Source of the DNA: an uncultured Pelagibacteraceae bacterium
Lineage (GTDB): Bacteria > Pseudomonadota > Alphaproteobacteria > Pelagibacterales > Pelagibacteraceae
NCBI GenBank assembly: GCA_913045275.1
Contig: CAJWPG010000004.1
Coordinates: 1-58,678 of the forward strand
Reading direction: 5' to 3'
DNA length: 58,678 bases
Positions 34,755 through 43,911 of the stretch are shown in pieces (position 1 is the stretch's first letter; every line of letters begins with the position of its first letter). The position numbers and the translations under genes are program-made. The notes below the pieces were generated by a model. The model made no database searches. It was not told the origin of the DNA and saw nothing but the letters and a program-made list of their open reading frames with translations.

Positions 34755-35686
34755 TGAATTGGTTAACAAAAGCAATTGGCCTTGGTGAAAAAATAAAGAA
34801 AGTTTTAAGAAAAAGGTCTTCAAAAGAAGAAATTGAAAATTCAGATTGGACAAGTTGTTGCAAAGGTCCAATTTTAAAAAAAGATTTAGAAAATAATTTT
34901 TGGGTATGCAATTCATGCGGCAAACATCATAGAATTTCTTGTAGACAAAGATTTGATATTTTCTTTGGAAAAAATGCTTACGAAATTATAGAAACTCCAC
35001 AACCAGCTGATGATCCATTAAATTGGGTGGATACAAAATCATATAAAGATAGATTAAAAATAGCCAGAAAGAAAACTAATCAAAATTGTGCTGTAATGAT
35101 TGCAGCAGGCATGGTTAACGGAATAGAAATTACCGCAGGTGCAATTAACTTTGATTTTATCGGAGGGTCTTGTGGAGCAGCAGAATCTGAAGCTATAATT
35201 TATGGAGTTCAACATGCTATAGATAATCAAACTCCATATGTTTTTTTTCCTTGTGGAGGTGGTCAAAGAATGTTTGAAAGCCCTATAGCACTTGCTGGAA
35301 TGACAAGAACAACACTTGCAATTAATGAACTTAAAAAAAATAAACTTCCTTATCTCGTTTGTTTTACTGATCCAACTGCCGGTGGAATAACCGCATCATT
35401 TGCAATGCTAGGGGATATTCATTTTGCAGAGCCAGGCTGTTTAATAGCTTTTGCAGGAAAAAGAGTAATTCAGGCTACTGTAAAAGAAGAGTTAAGCCCG
35501 GACTTCCAGACTTCAGAATTTTGTGAAAAACATGGCTTTGTTGACAGAATTGTTCATAGAAAAGACTTAAGAAAAGACATTAGTAATATTTTATCAATAT
35601 TGCTAAAGAAACAATCTGAGGTAAATTCAGAAAATTTAAATGAAACTTCAGAAAATATTGAGCCGTTTACAAAAGCTGCATCCTAA
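34754..35686 (+). CDS. accD: Acetyl-CoA carboxylase carboxyltransferase subunit beta
   Basis: Partner of AccA (11299). The 310 residues have the crotonase-like core (GGSCGAAESEAI, FPCGGGQRM, DPTAGGITASFAMLGD). The N-terminal zinc ribbon is atypical: C35-C36 are adjacent instead of a C-x-x-C pair, while the second knuckle C52-x-x-C55 is present. Many Alphaproteobacteria have lost some of these cysteines, so zinc binding is uncertain. It lies between trpA and folC, as usual in this class. Confidence 0.94.
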   Translation: MNWLTKAIGLGEKIKKVLRKRSSKEEIENSDWTSCCKGPILKKDLENNFWVCNSCGKHHRISCRQRFDIFFGKNAYEIIETPQPADDPLNWVDTKSYKDRLKIARKKTNQNCAVMIAAGMVNGIEITAGAINFDFIGGSCGAAESEAIIYGVQHAIDNQTPYVFFPCGGGQRMFESPIALAGMTRTTLAINELKKNKLPYLVCFTDPTAGGITASFAMLGDIHFAEPGCLIAFAGKRVIQATVKEELSPDFQTSEFCEKHGFVDRIVHRKDLRKDISNILSILLKKQSEVNSENLNETSENIEPFTKAAS

Positions 35687-36902
35687 AGAAATAGACTTAA
35701 GTCTAGACCGAGTTCAAAATCTTTGTAAAAAATTAGGCAATCCGCAAGAAAAATTAAAATGTATTTCTATTGTGGGTACCAATGGAAAATATTCCACAAT
35801 TCAAGCCATAAGAGCAATTCTTAAAGAAGCCAATATAAAGGTTAATATTTATACAAGTCCACATATCCAAAAAATTAATGAGAGATTTGTTTTTAACGAT
35901 AAAGAAATTTCAGATGATAATCTTGCAAAATTATTAACTGAAGTAGAAGAAATTAACGCTGGCGAACCTATTACTTATTTTGAAATATTAACAGCTGCTT
36001 ATTTTCATCATGCAAAAAACTTCGATAATATCAATCTTATCGAAAGTGGGTTATTTCATCGTTTTGATGCAACAAACATTATAAAAGAAAACTTAGCGAC
36101 TATTGTAACCACTATAGGTTTAGATCATTTAGATTGGCTTCCTAAAAATGAAAAAACAATTGAAAAAATAGTTTATGAAAAAACTTCATCTTTATTAAAT
36201 TCAAACATTATCATTGCTAGACAAACTAATAAAGAAACTCTAAATATGATCAAAAAAAATATATCATCAAATACTTCAAAAAAAATTATATTTAATGAGC
36301 AATTCAGTTGCTCAGAAAATGAAAATGGATTTATTTATTATGAAGATGAAATTGGCGGATTAAAGCTTCCTAAATCTAATCTTATAGGAGAATTTCAAAT
36401 TGAAAATATTGCTACTGCCATAGCAACTCTTAGAAGCCTTAAATTGCAGATAGAAGATGGACATATCAATAATGGAATAACTAAAATTAAAAGTGTCGCA
36501 AGACTACAAGAAATTAATAATGGTAGAATAAAAGATTTGTGCAAAAATAACAAAATTTTTATTGATGGTTCACACAACCCTCTTGGTGCAAAAGTATTAA
36601 ATAAATATTTAGAAAGTTTGAATTGTAACAAACATATAATTTTGGGTATGATGTCTAATAAAGATCATAATGAATATATGAATTATTTTAAGAATATTAC
36701 ATCATTAACAACAATCGATATACCAAATCAACCTAATGCAATTACAGGACAAGAGTTAAAACAAAAATTGAATAGATTTCCTAATATTAATTATAAAAAA
36801 TCAATACAAGATGCAATTAAATCAATACTTGTATCTAACAATGATATTATTTTAATAACTGGATCTTTATATCTTGCTGGAGAAGTTTTAAACTTAAATT
36901 AA
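35640..36902 (+). CDS. folC: Folylpolyglutamate synthase / dihydrofolate synthase
   Basis: Adds glutamate to folates. The 420-residue Mur-ligase-fold protein starts 47 bases inside accD; the N-terminal [19 protein letters not shown] is characteristic, so this start is supported. The P-loop reads GTNGKYST (46-53) where most members have GTNGKGS, putting Tyr51 after the catalytic Lys. Later motifs ([22 protein letters not shown]) are normal. It ends the fourteen-gene run and shares TTAA with the convergent trxA stop. Confidence 0.94.
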   Translation: MKLQKILSRLQKLHPKEIDLSLDRVQNLCKKLGNPQEKLKCISIVGTNGKYSTIQAIRAILKEANIKVNIYTSPHIQKINERFVFNDKEISDDNLAKLLTEVEEINAGEPITYFEILTAAYFHHAKNFDNINLIESGLFHRFDATNIIKENLATIVTTIGLDHLDWLPKNEKTIEKIVYEKTSSLLNSNIIIARQTNKETLNMIKKNISSNTSKKIIFNEQFSCSENENGFIYYEDEIGGLKLPKSNLIGEFQIENIATAIATLRSLKLQIEDGHINNGITKIKSVARLQEINNGRIKDLCKNNKIFIDGSHNPLGAKVLNKYLESLNCNKHIILGMMSNKDHNEYMNYFKNITSLTTIDIPNQPNAITGQELKQKLNRFPNINYKKSIQDAIKSILVSNNDIILITGSLYLAGEVLNLN

Positions 36903-37219
36903 ATATTTTCTTTTATCCAAGAAATAATATCTGATTTTGGAGTGGCGCCTACTTTAGTTGATTTCAACTCTCCATCTTTAAACATTAGCATTGTTGGTAT
37001 TCCCCTTACTCCGTATTTAGTTGGAGTATTTGGCTCTTCATCAATATTATGTTTAGCAATTGTAACTTCATTGGTCATTTCATTTGATATTTCTTCTAAA
37101 ATTGGGCCAATCATTTTGCATGGTCCGCACCATTCTGCCCAAAAATCAACTACAATTGGTTTTGAAGATTTTAAAACTTCTGTATCAAAGTTTTCATCAT
37201 TTACTTTTACTGTCGCCAT
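36899..37219 (-). CDS. trxA: Thioredoxin
   Basis: A small disulfide reductant of 106 residues with the WCGPCKM active site near residues 31-37, the cis-Pro in RGIPTMLMF, and the buried Asp in [12 protein letters not shown]. There is no signal peptide, so it is cytoplasmic. It stands alone on the minus strand with its own likely promoter. Confidence 0.97.
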   Translation of the reverse strand: MATVKVNDENFDTEVLKSSKPIVVDFWAEWCGPCKMIGPILEEISNEMTNEVTIAKHNIDEEPNTPTKYGVRGIPTMLMFKDGELKSTKVGATPKSDIISWIKENI

Positions 37220-37225
37220 AAGCTT

Positions 37226-37253
37226 TATATATAAATTTATATCGTTAATTCAA
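37226..37253 (-). promoter_or_regulatory. Possible trxA promoter
   Basis: On the minus strand TTGAAT (37253-37248) is followed after 16 bases by TATATA (37231-37226). The -10 lies only 6 bases before the trxA ATG, so use of this promoter would give a leaderless mRNA. AT-rich DNA makes such matches common, so this is weak. Confidence 0.3.
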
Positions 37254-37276
37254 CTAGTAAAAATAATAAATTAAAA

Positions 37277-37285
37277 TTATCCACA
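37277..37285 (+). promoter_or_regulatory. Perfect DnaA-box sequence
   Basis: TTATCCACA lies in the short spacer between trxA and the exonuclease gene. It matches the DnaA box consensus exactly. Two more exact copies occur at 38949-38957 (inside the MGME1-like gene) and 43912-43920 (before tRNA-His). A function is not shown. Confidence 0.35.
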
Positions 37286-38716
37286 CTAAGCATTTTCATA
37301 TTTTTTTTGTATTGACATAACGTGATCATTAAGTTCATCCAAAAATTTTAATTTTTCTTGATCATTTTCATTTGTATATTTGTCTCGCAATGTATCTATT
37401 TCATTAAAACAAGTAGGTACAGTCCACCATTTTTCATATCCCTTACTTAAGATTCTCTTTGCTATTTCTCTCTTGATTGATTTAAGCATATCTTTAGGTA
37501 ATACTTCGGGCGCCTCTTGATAAATTATTTTTTTCCCAAAACCTACTAGCCTTTTGTCATCAAATTTATCTAACAAACTAAGCTTATCTTTCCAGGATGC
37601 AGAATGCCAAGCTGGAAAAAGTGCGGTGTCTTTGTTTGAGGTAAATTTAGTGTAAATACTTTCTTCTGCATATATATCTTCTTGGGATTTTAATTGTTCC
37701 TTTTCTTCTGCTATTTCTCTTAATGCTGTAAGAATATTTTGTGAAAACTTTTCATTTTCTTTAACTAATTTAGCTCTTTTCTTGATTAAATTGGGATCCA
37801 TTGCGTTGTACGGTTCTGTTTTCATGGCATATTCAGCTTCAATAATTATGGGTGCTTTATTGGATCTTATTGTTCTTAAAAATTTTGGTGTTTTTTTCAT
37901 TTCTACTTTTAATTCATTAATTGACATATTTAGTAAAAGTTCTACATCAACTTTCAAATCTACGGCTTGACCCCATTGATATATTGGATGAATACAGTGT
38001 TTGGGATGTAAAGGTGCACATAAATATAGACGAGATTTTCCATAAAAATATTCATTTAAAGTAATAATATTTTCTTTTTTAAAGATAGTTTCGGTATCTG
38101 ATTTATTAGATGTTTTTAAAAAAGTATCCCAAGTTTGAGGCTGTTTTTTCTTTATCAATTTCAGTATTTTCATAGTAAGCGTTGCATCAAAAAAGGCTGA
38201 GTGAGCATCGCTAGAATCAAATCCATTCATTCTGCTTAAAGATTCAAGTTTAAATACAGGATTATTTTTTTCATTAATTTCTGTCTGTAATATATTTGGA
38301 TCAATTGCATATGCGGCTCTTGCTATATTAATACCGTCATGCCTCTTGTTTGGAGAAGCGTTAGTAATATAAGGATATCTAATGTTTTTAAAAAATTCTT
38401 TCCTAATCATCTCGTCATCAAACCCAATATTTGACCATCCCAGGAATATTGCTGGACTCCATTTTTTGAATATTTTTTCAACTTCACCAAGCATTTGGTA
38501 ATGACTTAAATTAACTTGAGTTAGTTGTTTAACGCTTGTTTTGTTAATTATAAGAGCCATTGCTTGAGGAATTTCTCCCTCTGGCAATCTACATCTTAGG
38601 TTAAATCTATCTTTTTCATTAAAGTTTTCGTCAACTAATATGCCTCCAATTTCAATTATGCTCCCAAAATCAGTACTAGCACTTGATGACTCAATATCCC
38701 ATATAACTAAATTCAT
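37286..38716 (-). CDS. sbcB: Exodeoxyribonuclease I
   Basis: A single-strand 3'-5' exonuclease used in mismatch repair and recombination. The 476 residues start with the DEDD motif WDIESSS and continue with GWSNIGFDDEMIRKEF (Exo II) and SDAHSAFFDATLTMKI (Exo III), followed by the SH3-like and C-terminal helical region found in E. coli ExoI. The start codon has an AAGGA-type ribosome site. The next gene on this strand is 129 bases upstream, an unusually wide gap in which I see no ORF. Confidence 0.92.
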   Translation of the reverse strand: MNLVIWDIESSSASTDFGSIIEIGGILVDENFNEKDRFNLRCRLPEGEIPQAMALIINKTSVKQLTQVNLSHYQMLGEVEKIFKKWSPAIFLGWSNIGFDDEMIRKEFFKNIRYPYITNASPNKRHDGINIARAAYAIDPNILQTEINEKNNPVFKLESLSRMNGFDSSDAHSAFFDATLTMKILKLIKKKQPQTWDTFLKTSNKSDTETIFKKENIITLNEYFYGKSRLYLCAPLHPKHCIHPIYQWGQAVDLKVDVELLLNMSINELKVEMKKTPKFLRTIRSNKAPIIIEAEYAMKTEPYNAMDPNLIKKRAKLVKENEKFSQNILTALREIAEEKEQLKSQEDIYAEESIYTKFTSNKDTALFPAWHSASWKDKLSLLDKFDDKRLVGFGKKIIYQEAPEVLPKDMLKSIKREIAKRILSKGYEKWWTVPTCFNEIDTLRDKYTNENDQEKLKFLDELNDHVMSIQKKYENA

Positions 38717-38845
38717 AATTTCATTATCCTTTAAAAAGCTTTGTTTTAATGGGAATTTGTGTAGTTTTTTTAGAACTAAACCATTTGCATCTAAACAAGT
38801 AGCTTCTAGTTAGTAATATCTCTTGTAAGAACTGGCAAACAAAAG

Positions 38846-39532
38846 TCAAGATATATTATTCATCTCAATAAATTTTTTTACTCTTCCTAAAAATAAATTT
38901 TGATACATTTCTAATTCTGCACCTTCAATTTTAAAATCTTGAAATAAATTATCCACAGTACACAATAAAATCACTCCTGAAGTAATATTTGATTTATAAA
39001 CAACATTGTGAGCTAGGGTATAAGCTCCAAGTTGAAGAAAATAATCTTGTATATAATCTACCTTTTTTGGTTTATTTGCTTGTTTAAAATCTATAATAGC
39101 TTCTTGTCCTTGGTAAATCCCAACTAGATCGGCTGTACCGGCATATTTCTCTGGATAATGCAAAGTTGTCTCCATTCCATAAATCTCTTCTAACTTTCCT
39201 TTAATTCCTTTTTCTATTATTTCTTTTGCCATATTTTTATACCGTTCATTGCTTTCAAAAAAACTTTCATTAATTCTTCCTCTTAAAAAATCTTCAATAT
39301 AAGAATGCATAGAAGTGCCTCTACTTGAAGCTTCATTTTTAATTTTATTAGCTTCTACATGTCCCACTCTCTGTTTCCACAATTCTAGAGATGCTTTATC
39401 TTCTTCTGATTTAGTAGCTTGTAAAATAGAAGTAACACTTGGCAATTTCTCTTTTCCAAATAAATACTTTCGCATTCCATCTTCAATAGATCTTGATGAT
39501 TTTGGATAATTAAATTTATTATTCCACTTCAT
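38846..39532 (-). CDS. MGME1-like PD-(D/E)XK exonuclease
   Basis: A 228-residue nuclease related to mitochondrial genome maintenance exonuclease MGME1 and to exonucleases of T4-like marine phages. The start MKWNNKFNYPKSSR at 39532 fits the family; an ATG at 39601 would add 23 residues overlapping rmuC. Visible features: YLFGKEKLPSVTSIL, RGTSMHSYIE, then the PD-(D/E)XK core AGTADLVG...AIIDFKQANKPKK and LQLGAYTLAH. It lies between rmuC and exonuclease I on the same strand, suggesting a role with DNA ends. Function is inferred from family resemblance only. Confidence 0.8.
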   Translation of the reverse strand: MKWNNKFNYPKSSRSIEDGMRKYLFGKEKLPSVTSILQATKSEEDKASLELWKQRVGHVEANKIKNEASSRGTSMHSYIEDFLRGRINESFFESNERYKNMAKEIIEKGIKGKLEEIYGMETTLHYPEKYAGTADLVGIYQGQEAIIDFKQANKPKKVDYIQDYFLQLGAYTLAHNVVYKSNITSGVILLCTVDNLFQDFKIEGAELEMYQNLFLGRVKKFIEMNNIS

Positions 39533-39569
39533 AGAATCTCTTATAAGTGTATTTAAATTGAAAATGAAA

Positions 39570-40664
39570 TTAATTTTTAAGCTGTTTTGAGTGATCTTCA
39601 AATTTTTCTACATTCTCATCTTTAGCTGCTATTTCAATTTGACCGGGATCTTTTATGTTTTCTAAGGTTCTTGTAATTGATCTTGCATCTGTACCAAACT
39701 TATCAACAACACTCATGGCTTCTTCTAATTTTTTTCTAAGAAGAATAACGCCCTCAAAATGTTTTGAAAATCTAGTACTAATTGTTTTTAAATGATCATA
39801 AATCTCAGTTGCATGTTTTTGAACTTTTAATGTTTGAAAACCCATATGCAAAGATTGCAAGTAAGCTGAAAGAGTATTAGGTCCTAAGATAACAACTTTA
39901 TATTTTTGCATTAATTCCTGGGTCAATAATTCTTTTGTTGTTGGATCTTGATATGAAGTTAATTCTGAGAATAAACTTTCAGTTGGGGCATAAACTATTG
40001 CAAAATCTGTACTTTTTGGAGGAACTATATATTTCTCATTCACGCTCTTAGCTTTGTCTCTAAATGCTCTTGCTAATTTTGTTCTAGCTTCTGCTGCTGC
40101 TTTTTTATCATCTGCTTGATAGGCATCATCGATAGCTTTGAATTTTTCTACAGGAAAGTGACTATCTACTGGAACTAAAACATCTCCTTGGAGTTTTATG
40201 GCAAATTCAACATTTTCACCTGTATCCTCTTTCATCTTAACATTAGTCAGGTATTGAGAGACAGGTAATAAATCTTTTATTAAAGCATCTAATGAAAATT
40301 CAGCAAGAGTTCCATATTTTTTAACTCCTGCTAAAACTTTGGTTATGCCTTCTTGGCTTTTATTTAAATTCTCTACCTGGGTATTAAAAGCGGCAACTTT
40401 TTCATCCACTTTAGTTAATGCTCCCGTCATATCTTTTGCTATTTCTTTAGTCATTGATCCAAATGAAGCAGTAAAATCTTTTGCCATGTCTTTGGACATA
40501 GAGCCAAAAGACTCATTTAATGAGTTTCTCAACGAATTTATTTCTTCTTGAATTTTTTCGGTAGGGTTTTCTTCTTGCTTAGGTTTAGCCTTAAGCTGGA
40601 AATATAAAATAACTAAGCTAATTAATATTAAAACACCAACTAATATTATTAATAAACTGTCCAT
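39570..40664 (-). CDS. rmuC: DNA recombination protein RmuC
   Basis: A 364-residue protein: an N-terminal membrane helix (about 4-23), a coiled coil with repeated MTKEIAKDM-type heptads (about 35-110), then the RmuC nuclease-like domain (VPVDSHFPVEKF, PPKSTDFAIVYAPTE, ILGPNTLSAYL). RmuC limits inversions at inverted repeats by an unknown mechanism. It is followed by two further nuclease genes on the same strand, forming a small DNA-end-processing group. Confidence 0.93.
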   Translation of the reverse strand: MDSLLIILVGVLILISLVILYFQLKAKPKQEENPTEKIQEEINSLRNSLNESFGSMSKDMAKDFTASFGSMTKEIAKDMTGALTKVDEKVAAFNTQVENLNKSQEGITKVLAGVKKYGTLAEFSLDALIKDLLPVSQYLTNVKMKEDTGENVEFAIKLQGDVLVPVDSHFPVEKFKAIDDAYQADDKKAAAEARTKLARAFRDKAKSVNEKYIVPPKSTDFAIVYAPTESLFSELTSYQDPTTKELLTQELMQKYKVVILGPNTLSAYLQSLHMGFQTLKVQKHATEIYDHLKTISTRFSKHFEGVILLRKKLEEAMSVVDKFGTDARSITRTLENIKDPGQIEIAAKDENVEKFEDHSKQLKN

Positions 40665-40710
40665 GATTCGTAGGATATACGTGATTAACCAGAAATCAAC
40701 TTTTGGTAAT

Positions 40711-41388
40711 TTACTTAGAAAGTATACTTAAAATCCTTTTTAAACCTTTTATTTTTTGACTTTTTTTAGAAATCATTAAACATGCTTGTGATTTAAGTAT
40801 TTCGCCATCTTTTAAAACTCTTAAATTATTTGCCTTTAATGTTTCTCCGGTTGAAGTGATATCGGTAATAATCTCTGATGATCCTGTGAAAGGATAAATC
40901 TCTGTAGCACCAAGACTTTTAACTAATTTAAATTGAGTAACTCCTTTGGAAAATAAAAATTCTCTTGTTAAATTAGGATATTTGGTTGCAACTCTTAACC
41001 TGCTCTTCTTTTTATCCTTAAATTCAAAAGCTATTTCCTCAAGGTCAGCTATTGTTTGAACATCAATCCATTCATTGGGAATAGCAATCACTAATGTTGC
41101 ATTGCCAAAATTAAATCTTTTCTTAACAATTATTTTCTTTTGAATATTAATTTCACTTTCTTTAAGTAAATCATATCCGGAAAATCCAATATCTAATGAT
41201 CCATCACCAAGTCTTTCGACTATCTCTCTTGCATGAAGATAGATTATTTTGATATTTTTATAATTTTTAATAAATCCAAATAAATCTCTTTCGCCTCTTT
41301 CAGATAAAATTTTTAGTTTTTTCTTACCAAATACTTTTAAAGTATCTTTTCTAAGTCTGCCTTTGCTTGGTATTCCTATTTTAATCAT
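40711..41388 (-). CDS. hisG: ATP phosphoribosyltransferase, short form
   Basis: First committed step of histidine synthesis. The 225-residue length marks the short HisG that lacks the C-terminal regulatory domain and needs HisZ, encoded immediately upstream with no spacer. Core motifs include GIPSKGRLRKDTL, LGDGSLDIGFSGYD, and the phosphoribosyl site EIITDITSTGETLKANNL. Feedback by histidine is expected to act through HisZ. Confidence 0.94.
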   Translation of the reverse strand: MIKIGIPSKGRLRKDTLKVFGKKKLKILSERGERDLFGFIKNYKNIKIIYLHAREIVERLGDGSLDIGFSGYDLLKESEINIQKKIIVKKRFNFGNATLVIAIPNEWIDVQTIADLEEIAFEFKDKKKSRLRVATKYPNLTREFLFSKGVTQFKLVKSLGATEIYPFTGSSEIITDITSTGETLKANNLRVLKDGEILKSQACLMISKKSQKIKGLKRILSILSK

Positions 41389-42441
41389 CTAATTATTTAA
41401 GTTAATAGCCGCTCCAACAGCTGGTATTATTTTAGAGGATCCAAGATCAGCTATGAGATTATTGTATCTACCACCGTTGATTATGTTAATTTTTTTTGAT
41501 TTAGATTTAATATCAATCTTAAAAACCATGCCTGTGTAATATTCAAGCTCTCTTCCAAAAGATGAGGAAAATTTTATATTTAATTTAGAGAGCTTATTTT
41601 TAGTAATTGGAAAATAATTTTCTTGAACTCTTAGATTAATTTTATTTTTTTTAAAAAATAGATTTAACTTATTTGCAGCTTGATCTATTGGGCAGTTTAT
41701 TTTTAGAAATTCTTTTATAATTTTTGAAACATTTCTTCCTTTTTTTGTACGTCTTGGATCTTTAATTTTATTACTAAATCTTGCTAAAATTTCATTAACT
41801 GATCTTCCTGCGATTTGTCTTGATTGATCATCCTTTAACATTCTTTGATATTTTTTCTTATCAATTTCAACAATCGTTGGGTCTACATCTGAATTGGTCT
41901 CTAATCTTTTAAGTAAATCATTAAAATAACTTTCTCTCCAAAAGTGTCTCTTTAATCTTAGTCTCCATCTTTTTGGAATATCAAGTTTGTTTAATAGCAA
42001 TTTAAATATTTCAACATTTCCTATAACTAAATTGCCCGATGAATATTTAAATTTTGATAAAGATTTAAGAGATGTCTCAACGATTTGTTTATCATCTTTT
42101 TTTTCATTTTTAGATCCAATAATTTCAAAGCCTATTTGATTTCTTATTATCGGATCAGTTTTGTTTAAATTCTTCCTAAAGGCTTGGCCATAATAATGTA
42201 CCTTTGCTGTCCCTTTAACTTTTTCATTTAAATATCTAAGGCAAGATGCAATTGTTAGATCGGGTCTTAAGCAAAGTTCATTACCATTTTGATCATTAAA
42301 TGAAAAAATAAATCTTCTGAAAGATTCGCCTGATCTTTCAACAATATGATTTGTTTCAATTACAGAATCCAACTCTATAAATTTAAACCCCTTAGCCTTT
42401 ACCAATCTAAGGATATTTTCAGATAAGTTTTTTGATTTCAT
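41389..42441 (-). CDS. hisZ: ATP phosphoribosyltransferase regulatory subunit
   Basis: HisZ is a histidyl-tRNA synthetase paralogue that assembles with short HisG and confers histidine control, but does not charge tRNA. The 350 residues keep parts of class II synthetase architecture (LCLRPDLTIASCLRYL; HYYGQAFRKN; ELEYYTGMVFKI). It starts 23 bases inside hisS, so the paralogue pair is translationally coupled, and hisG follows directly. Confidence 0.92.
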   Translation of the reverse strand: MKSKNLSENILRLVKAKGFKFIELDSVIETNHIVERSGESFRRFIFSFNDQNGNELCLRPDLTIASCLRYLNEKVKGTAKVHYYGQAFRKNLNKTDPIIRNQIGFEIIGSKNEKKDDKQIVETSLKSLSKFKYSSGNLVIGNVEIFKLLLNKLDIPKRWRLRLKRHFWRESYFNDLLKRLETNSDVDPTIVEIDKKKYQRMLKDDQSRQIAGRSVNEILARFSNKIKDPRRTKKGRNVSKIIKEFLKINCPIDQAANKLNLFFKKNKINLRVQENYFPITKNKLSKLNIKFSSSFGRELEYYTGMVFKIDIKSKSKKINIINGGRYNNLIADLGSSKIIPAVGAAINLNN

Positions 42442-43807
42442 TGATTAGATCGTTTCTATTTATAAAAATTTGATCATTTTCTTTTGAAGAAGTTAATTTT
42501 TTTATAACTAATTTATTCTCATTAAATTCATTTTCACCAGAAATTATTGCTAATTTTACCTTTTTTCGATCAGCATATTGAAGTTGTTTTTTTAGATTTT
42601 TATTTTTATCTAAATATATTTCAGACTGAATTCCATTTGTTCTTAGCTCATTTAAAATATTATAATATTGTTGAATATACTTTTGATCTAATACACAAAC
42701 TAATACTGGTTGTTTTGTATCAACTTTTACATTTTCTAATTGATTTAAAGCATAAAGTAGTCGGTCAATTCCAATTGACATTCCGCTTCCTTTGTAGTCT
42801 GCACCTTTAAATCTTGCTATTAAATTATTATACCGGCCACCAGACGCGCAGCTTCCTAATTCAATTTCTTTTCCTTTTGCATTTTTAGCTTTAAAATTAA
42901 GATTAGTTTCTACTAAAAACCCACTGTAATAGCTTAAGCCTCTAATTTTTGTAACATCAACTTTAACTAATTCTAAATTATTACCATATGAAATTACCTC
43001 GAGTAATTCTTCTAATTCTTGAACACCTTCGACAGAAAGAGGATTTTTTAAATTTGTTTTTAGTTCTTTAATTTTTTTCAAATTCAAGAAACTCAATATT
43101 GCTGAAACTTGCTCGTTAGATAATTCACAACCTTTAGTAAATGCTCCAGATTTATCTTTTCTTCCTTCTTTTAATAACTCACTAACTCCATTTGGACCTA
43201 TTCTGTCTAATTTATCTATAGACTTTAAAACTCTATATTGTTTTTGTTCTTCAACTTTAAGTTCGGCTAATAAACCCTGAAGAATTTTTTTGTTAGATAT
43301 ATTTATGGTAAATTGTTTTTTGTTAAGACCGCAATTTAAAAATGAGTCAGCAATGATATTACAGATTTCAGCATCTACTTGAGCTTCATTAGCATCACCA
43401 ATTACATCTGCATCAAATTGAGTAAACGATCTGAAACGAGCACTATCAGCTTTTTCCTGTCTAAAAACATCTCCATATGCATATCTTTTATAAGGAAATA
43501 TAAGATCCCTAAAATTTTGAGCAACAAATCTGCTTAGTGGGGCACTTAAATCATATCTTAATGTTAAAGATTCCTTTTCATCTTCAAATAAAAACACATC
43601 ACTCATAGGATTAGTTTCATCGTTAGCAAGAAACGAACCTATGTTTTCGCTTTTTTCAAAAGGCGGGGTTTCTAACGGCTCAAAACCATAGTTAATAAAA
43701 ACTTGTTCTATAGTATTTATTAATTTTTTCTTAAGGGCCAACTCTTTTCCCCGCCTATCCTTAAAACCTTTTGCAAGACTAGGAATTAATTTATTTTGTT
43801 TTTCCAT
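42419..43807 (-). CDS. hisS: Histidine-tRNA ligase
   Basis: Charges tRNA-His. The true start is the ATG at 43807 (MEKQNKLIPSLAKGFKD), giving 462 residues; a longer frame would read back into the tRNA-His gene. Class II motif 2 reads YGDVFRQEKADSARFRSFTQFDADVIG, resembling the alphaproteobacterial HisRS type that goes with a tRNA-His lacking G-1. Histidine-site residues (GLSYYSGFLVE, ASGGRYNNL) are present. The start codon is 4 bases after the CCA of tRNA-His, with no ribosome site between. Confidence 0.95.
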   Translation of the reverse strand: MEKQNKLIPSLAKGFKDRRGKELALKKKLINTIEQVFINYGFEPLETPPFEKSENIGSFLANDETNPMSDVFLFEDEKESLTLRYDLSAPLSRFVAQNFRDLIFPYKRYAYGDVFRQEKADSARFRSFTQFDADVIGDANEAQVDAEICNIIADSFLNCGLNKKQFTINISNKKILQGLLAELKVEEQKQYRVLKSIDKLDRIGPNGVSELLKEGRKDKSGAFTKGCELSNEQVSAILSFLNLKKIKELKTNLKNPLSVEGVQELEELLEVISYGNNLELVKVDVTKIRGLSYYSGFLVETNLNFKAKNAKGKEIELGSCASGGRYNNLIARFKGADYKGSGMSIGIDRLLYALNQLENVKVDTKQPVLVCVLDQKYIQQYYNILNELRTNGIQSEIYLDKNKNLKKQLQYADRKKVKLAIISGENEFNENKLVIKKLTSSKENDQIFINRNDLINEIKKLI

Positions 43808-43811
43808 TTTT

Positions 43812-43888
43812 TGGTACACGAGGGCAGATTCGAACTGCCGACCTTCGGTTCCACAAACCGCTGCTCTAACCAACTGAGCTACTCGTGC
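43812..43888 (-). tRNA. tRNA-His (GTG)
   Basis: 77 nt including an encoded CCA. Acceptor GCACGAG pairs with CTCGTGT (one G-U at position 1-72), the T arm is GGCAG-TTCGAAT-CTGCC, and the anticodon loop is TTGTGGA. The base before position 1 is A and the discriminator is A73, so neither the usual G-1 nor C73 is encoded. Loss of this feature is known in a group of Alphaproteobacteria. Only AAAA separates the CCA end from the hisS ATG. Confidence 0.95.
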
Positions 43889-43911
43889 TCCTCTTATTGT
43901 TTTATACTAAA

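Noticed and set aside
39533-39601. Upstream start for the MGME1-like nuclease
   Set aside because: The added 23 residues overlap the end of rmuC and do not fit the family start (MKWNNKFNYPKSSR).
43808-43873. Upstream extension of hisS by 22 residues
   Set aside because: These codons are the 3' half of tRNA-His read in frame; the extra residues do not belong to HisRS, whose family start matches the ATG at 43807.
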